From: Lachancea dasiensis
Taxonomy: Eukaryota > Ascomycota > Saccharomycetes > Saccharomycetales > Saccharomycetaceae
Length of the DNA: 64,000 nucleotides
Direction: 5' to 3'
Assembly (NCBI GenBank): GCA_900074725.1
Contig: LT598454.1
Location: 440,854-504,853, forward strand
Each line of letters opens with the position of its first letter. Within the stretch, counting starts at the first letter, position 1. This document shows, piece by piece, positions 9,236 through 17,800 of this stretch. The notes beneath the pieces were generated by a model. The model worked only from the letters and a program-made list of their open reading frames with translations. It was not told the DNA's origin and did not search any database. A program made the translations under genes and the position numbers.

Positions 9236-10303
9236 ATGCTGGAACCGCTCGTATACCTCGCGAAGGTGGCGATCCGGCTGCCGTGCGGGCTGGCGAGGAG
9301 CTGGTTCGCGCACCGGTACCGCGACGTGGGCGCGGCCAAGTTGGTGGCCATCGTGTTTCTGCTGGAGTGTACCAACAGCCTGGACGCGGCGACGATGCGG
9401 CGGGTGGTGAACCCGGTGCTGGCGGCGGGCAGCGCGGCGGCGGAGTGGTGGGTGGGGGGGACGAGGACGAGCGAGCGTGCGAGCGCGAGCGAGGCCACGC
9501 GGGCGAGCGAGACCACCACGGCCAACACAACGACGACGACAACGACGACGACAACGACCACCGCCACGATCCGCTGGCTCTTCCAAGAGCCCGCCGCGCC
9601 CGCCGCCGCGCCCGTCCTGCTATACGTGCACGGCGGCGGGATGTGCTTGGAGCTCGTCCCGACCAACCTCGTGTACCTCGCCGAGCTGCGGCGGCGGGTC
9701 GGCCTGCTCAGCGTCGCGTACGTGGCCTACTCGCTGGGCCAGCGGTACCCGACCGCGGTCGACGAGGTCGCCGCCGCGTACGCGCACCTGGTGCGCGCGG
9801 GCCACCGCGTGTGGCTGTTGGGCGACTCCGCGGGCGCCAACCTGTGCTTGAACGTGCTCCAGCGGTGCGCGCGGTCGCCCTCCAGCGCGCCCGCGCTGCC
9901 CGACAAGTGCATCGTCGTGAGTCCCTGGCTCAACGTCACCACCACCACGGGCCCGCCCGCCGGGGGCATCGACTTCCTGACCTGGGACCAGCTCGCCATG
10001 TTCAAGAACCTCTACGCGCCCGACGGCAGCCACGCAGACCCGGAGCTCAACGTCGAGGCCAACTTCGACCCCGCGGTGTGGTCGCGGGTGCTCCGCTCCA
10101 CGCGCCTGCTGGTGCTTCGGGGCGAGGACGAGATCCTGGGCGCCGAGATCGCGCGCTTTTGTCGCAAGCTGCGCGCGCTGGACGTCGGCGACGTGCGCAC
10201 CGTCACCCAGCCCGGCGGCGTGCACTGCGAAGCGCTGTACTTCGACGAGGGCGTGGCCGGGAGCCTGCGCGCGGCCGCCGCCTTCTTGCGCGAGGGCCGG
10301 TGA
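9236..10303 (+). CDS. HSL/steryl-deacetylase-like alpha/beta hydrolase
   Basis: 355 residues. Oxyanion-hole motif HGGG at about 132-135 (LLYVHGGGMCLEL), nucleophile elbow GDSAGANL, a plausible acid in LRGEDEIL and His in GGVHCEAL: the hormone-sensitive-lipase class that includes yeast Say1, the sterol deacetylase. The N-terminus has hydrophobic stretches that could anchor it to a membrane (inference). Between the two parts is a low-complexity insert ending in 12 consecutive threonines, encoded by an ACG/ACA repeat at 9527-9562. S. cerevisiae has no gene here between LDH1 and KTR3, so this is a gain in this lineage or a loss in the other. It could be an ortholog of SAY1 or a separate esterase; the sequence alone does not decide, so no symbol is given. 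It lies in the GC-rich island. Confidence 0.82.
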   Translation: MLEPLVYLAKVAIRLPCGLARSWFAHRYRDVGAAKLVAIVFLLECTNSLDAATMRRVVNPVLAAGSAAAEWWVGGTRTSERASASEATRASETTTANTTTTTTTTTTTTATIRWLFQEPAAPAAAPVLLYVHGGGMCLELVPTNLVYLAELRRRVGLLSVAYVAYSLGQRYPTAVDEVAAAYAHLVRAGHRVWLLGDSAGANLCLNVLQRCARSPSSAPALPDKCIVVSPWLNVTTTTGPPAGGIDFLTWDQLAMFKNLYAPDGSHADPELNVEANFDPAVWSRVLRSTRLLVLRGEDEILGAEIARFCRKLRALDVGDVRTVTQPGGVHCEALYFDEGVAGSLRAAAAFLREGR

Positions 10304-10600
10304 GTCTACAATCTGTACATAGGTATATAGCGCGAGGGCGCGCGTGGGTGCGCGAGGGCGAGGGTGAGCACGAAGGAGGGTGGGACGCATCGAGAGCGCG
10401 AGGGCCCCGGGCCTTTGCCGACGCTCGTCGACGCTCGTCGACGCTCTCGCTCGCGCTCGCTCGCGCGCGCTCGCCGGTGCCAAAGTATTTCAACCTTTAT
10501 AATTACATCCACTAAACACATCTACACTTCTCACAACACTTCTCAAAACACATCCCCAACCCAACCCACGCCGCTCCTCCTCCCACCGCCCCCCACCGCG
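10304..10600. repeat. GC-rich low-complexity intergenic region before KTR3
   Basis: About 10,330-10,485 is built of CG-rich short repeats: GCGAGGGCG-type units, then three copies of a decamer like GACGCTCGTC (about 10,419-10,446), then CGCTCG/GCGCGC runs. After 10,485 it switches abruptly to AT-rich then C/T-rich sequence that leads to the KTR3 ATG. Any frames read through it are repeat artefacts. Confidence 0.7.
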
Positions 10601-11836
10601 ATGCCGCCGCCCGCCAAGAAGAAGCTCACCCCGAAGTCTGCCGTCCTGGTGAAGAAATACGAACGCCCGATCCGCCTCGCGTTCATCAGTCTCGTCGCGG
10701 CCCTGTGCGTGGTGTTCCTCCTGCACACGCCGCCCTCGCGCGGGCCCCGGCCAGGGCACGGGCCCGCGCTCAACCACATCACCCCGGTGGACCCGCAGTC
10801 GCTGCTCAAACCGCACGCGGACGTGGCCCAAAAGGTGCACTACCCACCGGCCAACGACCGCGTGCGCGAGCGCGCCACGTTCGTCACGCTCGCGCGCAAC
10901 TCGGACCTGTGGTCGCTGGTGCCCTCGATCCGCCACGTCGAGGACCGCTTCAACCGCCGCTTCCATTACGACTGGGTTTTCCTCAACGACAAGCCGTTCG
11001 ACCAGGAGTTCATCCGCGTCACCTCGGCGCTGGTGTCGGGCACGGCCAAGTACGGCGTGATCCCCTCCGAGCACTGGTCGGTGCCGGACTGGATCGACCA
11101 GGACCGCGCCGCCGAGGCGCGCAGCCAGATGGTCCAGGACCAGGTCATCTACGGGGACTCGGTGCCCTACCGCCACATGTGCCGGTTCGAGTCCGGGTTC
11201 TTCTTCCAGCACGAGCTGCTGGCCGACTACGAGTTCTACTGGCGCGTGGAGCCCGACATCCGGCTGTTCTGCGACATCCACTACGACGTTTTCCGCTTCA
11301 TGAAGCTCAACAACAAGAAGTACGGGTTCATCCTGTCGCTGAGCGAGTACGAGAAGACCATCCCGACGCTGTGGGCCACCACCAAGCAGTTCATGCATAA
11401 GTTCCCGCAGTACGTGCACAAGAACAACCTGTTGGACTTTGTCTCGGACGACCAGGGCGAGTCCTACAACATGTGTCATTTCTGGTCCAACTTCGAAGTG
11501 GGCTCGCTGGACTTTTGGCGCGGCGACGCCTACCAGGCCTACTTCGAGTACCTGGACCGGGCCGGCGGGTTTTTCTACGAGCGCTGGGGCGACGCCCCGG
11601 TGCATTCCATCGCCGCGTCGTTGTTTTTGGATAAAAGCGAGTTGCACTTCTTCGACGGGTTTGGCTACTACCACCCGGACTTCTACGCCTGCCCTGTCGA
11701 GGAGGACATCCGCATCCAGAACCAGTGCACTTGCAACATCGCCGACGACCATACGTGGTTCGAATACTACTTCTGCACCCGCAAGTACTTCCAAGCACAG
11801 CGCCTGGCGCTGCCTCCGGGCGTCAAGCCCGCGTGA
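10601..11836 (+). CDS. KTR3: Alpha-1,2-mannosyltransferase Ktr3 (KRE2/MNT1 family)
   Basis: 411 residues, starting at the ATG in MPPPAKKKLTPK; the upstream extension of the frame is GC-repeat noise. Type II Golgi topology: basic tail, signal-anchor at about 27-45 (RLAFISLVAALCVVFLLHT), stem, then the GT15 catalytic domain. Family landmarks: FVTLARNSDLWSLV, YDWVFLNDKPFD, HMCRFESGFFF, EFYWRVEPDI, YNMCHFWSNFEVGSLDFWR and GGFFYERWGDAPVHSIAASLF. It transfers mannose from GDP-mannose in N- and O-glycan elongation. LDH1-KTR3 adjacency matches YBR204C-YBR205W. The stop codon lies inside a 15-bp tandem repeat. GC-rich, like its neighbours. Confidence 0.92.
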   Translation: MPPPAKKKLTPKSAVLVKKYERPIRLAFISLVAALCVVFLLHTPPSRGPRPGHGPALNHITPVDPQSLLKPHADVAQKVHYPPANDRVRERATFVTLARNSDLWSLVPSIRHVEDRFNRRFHYDWVFLNDKPFDQEFIRVTSALVSGTAKYGVIPSEHWSVPDWIDQDRAAEARSQMVQDQVIYGDSVPYRHMCRFESGFFFQHELLADYEFYWRVEPDIRLFCDIHYDVFRFMKLNNKKYGFILSLSEYEKTIPTLWATTKQFMHKFPQYVHKNNLLDFVSDDQGESYNMCHFWSNFEVGSLDFWRGDAYQAYFEYLDRAGGFFYERWGDAPVHSIAASLFLDKSELHFFDGFGYYHPDFYACPVEEDIRIQNQCTCNIADDHTWFEYYFCTRKYFQAQRLALPPGVKPA

Positions 11837-11895
11837 AGCGAGCCCGCGTGAAGCGAGCCTGCGAGAAGCGAGCCCGCAAGAAGCGAGCCCGCAAG
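11825..11895 (+). repeat. 15-bp tandem repeat spanning the KTR3 stop codon
   Basis: Four full units of about AAGCGAGCCCGCGTG run from 11,836 to 11,895, preceded by a shortened unit (11,825-11,835) that codes the last residues of KTR3. The KTR3 TGA (11,834-11,836) straddles the first junction. The next unit repeats an in-frame TGA, and later units read R-S-E-P-A. Confidence 0.9.
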
Positions 11896-12016
11896 TTTGT
11901 AGCCAGCATTGTATATCCCAGCGCCATGTACATATCACCATCGCCACGGCCTGTCGTTATAATATATGGAATCTTTAAGCACAGCTGTGGGAAGTTGGAC
12001 GCATCGCCCAGGCGCA

Positions 12017-12053
12017 TACACACACGCACACACGCACACACACACACACACAC
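12017..12053 (+). repeat. CA microsatellite just upstream of MFM1
   Basis: Interrupted (CA)n tract ending a few bases before the MFM1 ATG at 12,061, inside the probable 5' untranslated region. A length-variable repeat here could affect expression (inference). Confidence 0.85.
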
Positions 12054-12060
12054 ATCCACA

Positions 12061-13233
12061 ATGGCGAGCGTCACGTCGCGACGGCTGGCCATGGCCATGG
12101 GGCACCCGCTTCGCGCGCTCCGCGCGCTCCGCGCCGGTGCCCACCGGTTCCAATCGTCCGCACCGTCCATCACCGCTGCTCTGCTCCAGAAGAACCTCGC
12201 CCAGCGCAACCATTCCCTGTACAACGACGGCACCGACACCCTGCGGTGCACGATGCTGGACGGCCAGGGCAACGTGGGGGCGCCCTCGCTGGAGATCAAG
12301 CGCGAAGAGCTCATCGCCCACCATGGACTGCTGCCTCGCGACCTGCGCAAGATCGAGAAGTCGCGCAAGAAGGACCTGGTGCCGATCTTGCTGGTGCGCG
12401 AGAACAGCATCTTCCTCAGTCTGCTCACGATCCGCGCGCTGGTCAAGAGCGACAAAGTGATCCTGTTCGACTCCGTGGGGCTCTCGCTGGAGTCCCGGGC
12501 GCATCGCACCTTCGTGGACGACCTGGCGCTGCGGCTGCGCAACCAAGGCGGCGTCGGGATGTCGCAGGACCCGCTCCCGTACGAGTTCCGCGCTCTGGAG
12601 TCCATCTTCGTCTCCGCGCTGTCGAACCTGGTGGCCGAGATGCGCGTGCATCTCACGCTCACCCGCGGCATCCTCCAGGACCTCGAGTACAGCGTCACCA
12701 GGGACAAACTGCGGTTTCTGCTGGTGCAGAACAAAAAACTGTCCCAGTTCTACAAAAAGGCCTCGCTCATGGGCGAGATGATCGACGATCTCCTGGACCA
12801 GGACGACGTGCTTTGCGACATGCACCTGTCCAGCAAACTCGCGGGCCGGCCCCGCAACGGCAGCGACCACGCCGAGATCGAGATGCTGCTGGAGACCTAC
12901 TACGCCCACGTCGACGAAGTGGTGCAAACCGTCGGGAACACCATCTCGGACGTGCGCACCACGGAGGAAATCATCAACATCATCCTGGACTCCAACCGCA
13001 ACCAGCTGATGCTGCTCGGGCTGCGCTTCAGCATAGGCCTGCTGTCGCTGGGCGGCGCGCTGTACATGGCGTCGCTCTACGGGATGAACCTCGAAAACTA
13101 CATAGAGGAGGGCGACTCGGGCTTCTTCCTGGTGACGTCCGTGTGTGTCCTGTCCATGTCCGCGATTTTTCTCTACAGCATCCGCCAGCTGCACCGGCTC
13201 CAGAAGGTGACGCTCTCGGAGGGCAGGAAGTAG
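12061..13233 (+). CDS. MFM1: Mitochondrial CorA-type magnesium transporter Mfm1/Lpe10
   Basis: 390 residues. The N-terminus is an Arg/Ala-rich presequence without acidic residues (MASVTSRRLAMAMGHPLRAL). The body follows the Mrs2/Alr/CorA pattern: LPRDLRKIEK, FLSLLTIRALVKSDKV, a long coiled region (RHELLLV-type helices ending in TEEIINIILDSNRNQLM), TM1 ending in the signature YGMN (MASLYGMNLENY), an acidic loop and TM2 (FFLVTSVCVLSMSAIFLY). GMN is essential for Mg2+ transport in this family. S. cerevisiae has MRS2 and MFM1 (YPL060W) in the inner membrane; position in the ALD6-GRX5 interval favours MFM1. Near the right end of the GC-rich island. Confidence 0.9.
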   Translation: MASVTSRRLAMAMGHPLRALRALRAGAHRFQSSAPSITAALLQKNLAQRNHSLYNDGTDTLRCTMLDGQGNVGAPSLEIKREELIAHHGLLPRDLRKIEKSRKKDLVPILLVRENSIFLSLLTIRALVKSDKVILFDSVGLSLESRAHRTFVDDLALRLRNQGGVGMSQDPLPYEFRALESIFVSALSNLVAEMRVHLTLTRGILQDLEYSVTRDKLRFLLVQNKKLSQFYKKASLMGEMIDDLLDQDDVLCDMHLSSKLAGRPRNGSDHAEIEMLLETYYAHVDEVVQTVGNTISDVRTTEEIINIILDSNRNQLMLLGLRFSIGLLSLGGALYMASLYGMNLENYIEEGDSGFFLVTSVCVLSMSAIFLYSIRQLHRLQKVTLSEGRK

Positions 13234-13315
13234 CCCGCTGGAGCCCTGTTAGCAGGTGTGGAAACTGACGCTGACACCGCGGCGTCACACCCGTTCGCGG
13301 TGATCAATAACACGG

Positions 13316-13375
13316 GTCACGTGGTTTGAATTTCTCTCGCTTTGTACGTGTGACTCGTGCGAAGGGACTGCACCC
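13316..13375. promoter_or_regulatory. FTH1 promoter elements: E-box and Aft-type iron site
   Basis: GTCACGTG at 13,316-13,323 is a perfect Cbf1/Pho4-type E-box. TGCACCC at 13,369-13,375 matches the core of the Aft1/Aft2 iron-responsive element, about 120 bp before the FTH1 ATG. Known: FTH1 belongs to the yeast iron regulon. That both sites function here is inferred. Confidence 0.55.
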
Positions 13376-13492
13376 GGTCAATTCCACACGTCTGCCAACT
13401 ATACAGCGTCCCAGCGTTGGCGACACCACTGCGAACACTGCCACGCTGTGAGACCTACACTTGTGTTCCCAGCACGCTACGCGCACACTAGA

Positions 13493-14812
13493 ATGGTCGA
13501 ACTTGAAAGTCTGTTTTCGTTCCAGATCTTTTTCATCTTTTTGCGAGAGTCACTGGAGATCATCGTCATTGTGTCTATCCTGCTGACGGTGGTCAAACAG
13601 GCGCTGCTCTCGAATGAGGACTGCGGTGGGAATCAGAACGTGTCTCCAGAGCAGCCGGATGAAGCCGCGAGGCTCACCGTGGAGGAAGAAGAGCTGCTGG
13701 ACTACGCGCATTCCAACGTCTCGTCCAGCGGCAGGATGTCTGCGTCCGAGATCGACAACAAGCAGTTGTACAAGAAACTGAAGCTGCAGGTGCTCTCTGG
13801 CGGTGCTTTGGGACTTCTGTGCTGTCTCTTGGTTGGGGGCGCCTTCATTGTGGCCTTCTATATCATCGGCACGGATCTGTGGTCTGCCAGCGAACACTAT
13901 TACGAAGGTGTGTTGAGCACCGTGGCGTCTGTGATCATATCCGTGATGGGGCTCTTCTTCCTGAGGATGGGCAAACTCCGCGAGAAGTTCAGGGTCAAGC
14001 TGGCCACCATCATCTATTCCGATCGCGGCAAGATTCTGCAGGACAACGGGGCCAAAGCGGTCAAATTCAGCGAGAAATATGCGTTGTTCATATTGCCCTT
14101 TGTGACGGCGCTTCGCGAGGGCCTGGAGGCTGTCGTTTTCGTTGGCGGCGTGGGGATCGATCAGCCCCTCTCCTCCATCCCACTTTCGATGCTAGCGGCC
14201 ACTCTTGTGAGCTCGGTATTTGGCTATTTCTTCTTCAAATCGTCCAAATCTTTCTCTTTGCAGATAAGCTTGGTCGTGACAACGTGTTTTCTCTACTTGA
14301 TTGCCGCAGGCTTGTTTTCCAAAGGCATTTGGCAATTCGAGGTCCAACGGTACGTGAATTTGTGCAATGGCCAGGACATGAGCGAGGTGGGCAATGGACC
14401 CGGTTCGTATGATATAAGCAGGTCCATATGGCACGTCAACTGCTGTAACGGTGAGAGAGATGGATTGTGGATGATATTCACAGCGATTTTCGGTTGGACC
14501 AACAGTGCTACTTATAGTTCAGTGGTTGCGTACAATTTGTACTGGCTGGTTATTATCGGTGCCATCAAAACTTTGCTGATCGAAGAAAAAGTTGGCTACA
14601 TCCCATTTGTACCACTTCGACTCCAGAAACGTCGTATCCAAAAGAGAGTTCACGCTGCCAAAAAAGCTCTTGATCTCAAGCACTTGACCCCATTTGCCTC
14701 TTCAACGCCCGTTCCATTTGATGACTCAAATCGCAGAACTTCCAAAGATAGTCAAAATAGTACTTCACCACTCATACAGAATGCTGTATCCGGCAAGACT
14801 TCGCATACGTAA
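13493..14812 (+). CDS. FTH1: Vacuolar high-affinity iron permease Fth1
   Basis: 439 residues starting at MVELESLFSFQ; an ATG 15 codons upstream is in frame but the shorter start fits the family. Seven or so membrane segments and two REXXE-type iron motifs: RESLE at 18-22 and REGLE in VTALREGLEAVVFVGG. These define the Ftr1/Fth1 iron permeases. The large hydrophilic loop after TM1, and the genomic place next to DUR1,2 (as YBR207W-YBR208C), identify FTH1, which with the oxidase Fet5 exports iron from the vacuole. An Aft-type site lies upstream. GC content falls along the gene, marking the right edge of the GC island. Convergent with DUR1,2 (83 bp). Confidence 0.93.
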   Translation: MVELESLFSFQIFFIFLRESLEIIVIVSILLTVVKQALLSNEDCGGNQNVSPEQPDEAARLTVEEEELLDYAHSNVSSSGRMSASEIDNKQLYKKLKLQVLSGGALGLLCCLLVGGAFIVAFYIIGTDLWSASEHYYEGVLSTVASVIISVMGLFFLRMGKLREKFRVKLATIIYSDRGKILQDNGAKAVKFSEKYALFILPFVTALREGLEAVVFVGGVGIDQPLSSIPLSMLAATLVSSVFGYFFFKSSKSFSLQISLVVTTCFLYLIAAGLFSKGIWQFEVQRYVNLCNGQDMSEVGNGPGSYDISRSIWHVNCCNGERDGLWMIFTAIFGWTNSATYSSVVAYNLYWLVIIGAIKTLLIEEKVGYIPFVPLRLQKRRIQKRVHAAKKALDLKHLTPFASSTPVPFDDSNRRTSKDSQNSTSPLIQNAVSGKTSHT

Positions 14813-14895
14813 TATACATTCATAGGCATATCTTTCTCAGTTTAATCTTCTATCTTAGAATCTCTAATGCACGACATTAACTATATACCTTTGGG

Positions 14896-17800
14896 TTATT
14901 GAAGAACCACCACAACATCGCCGGCTTCAACCATATCACCGTTCTTATGCGCAATCTTCAAAACTTTACCAGCTTTCGTGGCAGACACAATCATCTCTGT
15001 CTTCATGGCCTCCACCACGATCAATCCGTCACCAGCTTCAACAACATCTCCAACAGAGACCATGGGTTTCCAAAATCTACCCGAATACTCGGAATACACC
15101 ATCTCTGCGTCTTCTGGGAACTCTTCCTCCACTACTGCTGAGGTGGAGGCCGATTGTTCCAGCTCGGCATTTGATTCTTGCATCAACCTTGAGAACTCTT
15201 GAGCCTTTTCACCTCCTATAGATTTCTCGAACGCAGCGATAGACTCACTGTTTTCAGAGATCCACTGCAAATATTGCTTATGATCAAAAATGCTTTCTTC
15301 CACTTGAACAGGGAACTGACCGTACTCACATTCATTAGTGAATTTGTTCAACTCTTCTTCCGAAACCGCGTAAAACTCAACTTGGTCAAATGGCGTTAGC
15401 AACCATGGATGTTCAGTGGAGTGTGCTCCAAGTTTCAACTTGTCCCAAATTGGAATGGTCCTCCCGACCAACTGATATCCTCCAGGAGAATCCATTGCAT
15501 AAATGCACATGTACATGCCCCCAATACCAACGGTACCAGCTTTAGTGTAAGTTCTGGATGGATTGTACTTGGATCCGAGAAACCTGTGTCTAGGATCCAA
15601 GGGAACGGCGCATGGAGCGCCCAAGAATACGTCACCCAGCCCTAAGACCAAGAACCTGGCGCTGTATAACATACTTTCCACGTCTTTGTGAGTGATGCCG
15701 TTAATATCCGCAATGAAGTCCACGTTATTTGGCAACCACGGAGCTTTGGAACGAATAGTTTCCTGGTAACGCTTGACACAATCGAGGGTGTCAGAATCTT
15801 CGAAAGCTAGGGGTAATTTGAAAACCTTGGATTTGATAGTCCAGTGATTGTCAAATTTGATCTCTTTCTCGTAAGCAATCAAGACTCTTAACAACTCACT
15901 TTGGCTAGTTTTATAGCCATTAAATTCCACTAGCACAGAGCGCACCCCTTGTGACATCTCCACGATACCAACAGTCTGATGTTTTCCCACCAAAGAGATG
16001 AGCCTGTTAACGCGGTAAGAGATGTTCAAGTCTAGCTCGTTCTCACCGTACTCAACCAGAATATAACGATCACCCGCCTGGCGGTAAGTTACCTTAGGAC
16101 AAAACTCGGAAGTCTTTGGCAGCTGGGCCAAAATAGGCGTTTCATAAGCAGGGAGAATCAATTCTGAAGACAACGTCTTCAAACTTTCCTCGTCGAACGT
16201 TTCGATGGCTTTGTCTTGAGATTCTTTCAACAATCTAGCAGATTCATATGATACAGGGACAAATTGGATGAAATCTCCTGGTTTGACTTGGCCAACTTTC
16301 CACAATTCAGCCTCCGGAACAACCGCTTGGCAAACAAAACCACCTAGAGATGGACCGTCTGATGTAATGATAACTGGCTCGTCACCAGTAAAGTTGATAG
16401 CGCCCAGAGAATAGACATAATCATGTGCATTCGATGGGTGCAGACCACCCTCACCACCATCAGTTCTCGCCCACTGAGGTTTTGGGCCGACCAACCTAAC
16501 TCCAAATCTGTTGGAATTATAGTGCACTTTCCACTTCTCGCTGAAAAATTCTTCAACAGACTCTGGTTTGAAGAAATCTGGGGAACCGTGTGGACCACAC
16601 GTAACGCCAATGGTCCACTCCTTGTTTTCCGCAATGGATGGAATCAAGCTGGCAGGTGGCTCGCTAGGTTCGTATGAAGGAGCAGGCAAGTCAGAAGAAG
16701 GAAGTTCGGGCTGGTTGAGGAACAACACGTCACCCAGTTTCAAAACCCTTCCATTGTATCCTCCCATGTTACCCAAGGCAAATGTAGATCTAGAGCCCAA
16801 ATACTCGGGAACATCAATACCACCTCTAATAGCCAGGTACATTCTGCAGCCTTGCGTTAGTTTGCCAATGGCTAATTGACCGCCCCTCTTGATGTAAACG
16901 GGTTTGTTTTGATCAATATGTTTACCGTCGACGGAGCAAGGCGCAACACCACCCGTTAGAGCAATAACAACATCAGTATGGAACACAATTTTGGGTCCAT
17001 TGAGCGTAATTTCGATGGCTGGAGCTTTATAGTGATTGCCGACAATTCTATTGGCGAGCCTGAAAGAATAAGCGTCCATTGGACCAGAAGGTGGAACACC
17101 GATTCTCCAATGCCCAACTCTACCCGGGTAATCTTGAACTGTTGTGTACGCACCTGGGGCAGTGACTTCAAAGGCAAATGGTTGGTAATCGAAAGAATCT
17201 AAAACTTTAGTAGCGACTTTCGCGGTTTTGAACATCTCGGAAGATGCAATAGACCTCAAGTAGTCTATATTTGTAATACAACCATAAACTGACGTTTCGT
17301 TGAGGGCCTGGTTCAATTTTTCAATGGCTTCATCACGATCTTTGCCATGTACAATGATTTTAGCTAGAGTGGGGTCATATTCAGCGGATACGGTGGTACC
17401 TTTAGCGACCCAAGTGTCGACTCTAGCCCATTCAGGGAATGAAACATCAGTCAGACGACCAGGGGAGGGCCTGAAGTCCTTCACGGGATTCTCGGCGTAT
17501 AAACGAGCTTCAATTGAGGCACCTGATACCTTGATGTTGGCATTTTCGAAGTCGGGAGGGGTGCCGGCAGCAATCAGCAACATCCATTCTACCAAGTCTA
17601 AACCAGTGACCATTTCAGTGATTGGATGCTCCACTTGTAGTCTTGCATTGACCTCCAGGAAGTAAAATTCATCTCTCTGTTCATCGTAGATAAATTCCAC
17701 GGTACCTGCGCACTTGTATTTCAGCAACGAACCAAGGTTTTCGGAGGCCTTGCGCATTCTTTGCCTTGTACTCTCGGTCAAATTTGGGGCAGGGGTTTCC

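Noticed and set aside
8029-9586. Long Arg/Ala/Gly-rich frames on both strands opposite and around LDH1 and the esterase gene
   Set aside because: They overlap well-supported genes and arise because high GC removes stop codons; translations lack motifs.
11935-13194. A 419-codon minus-strand frame opposite MFM1
   Set aside because: Shadow of MFM1 in GC-rich sequence; Val/Gln/His-rich with no domain, while MFM1 has all family motifs.
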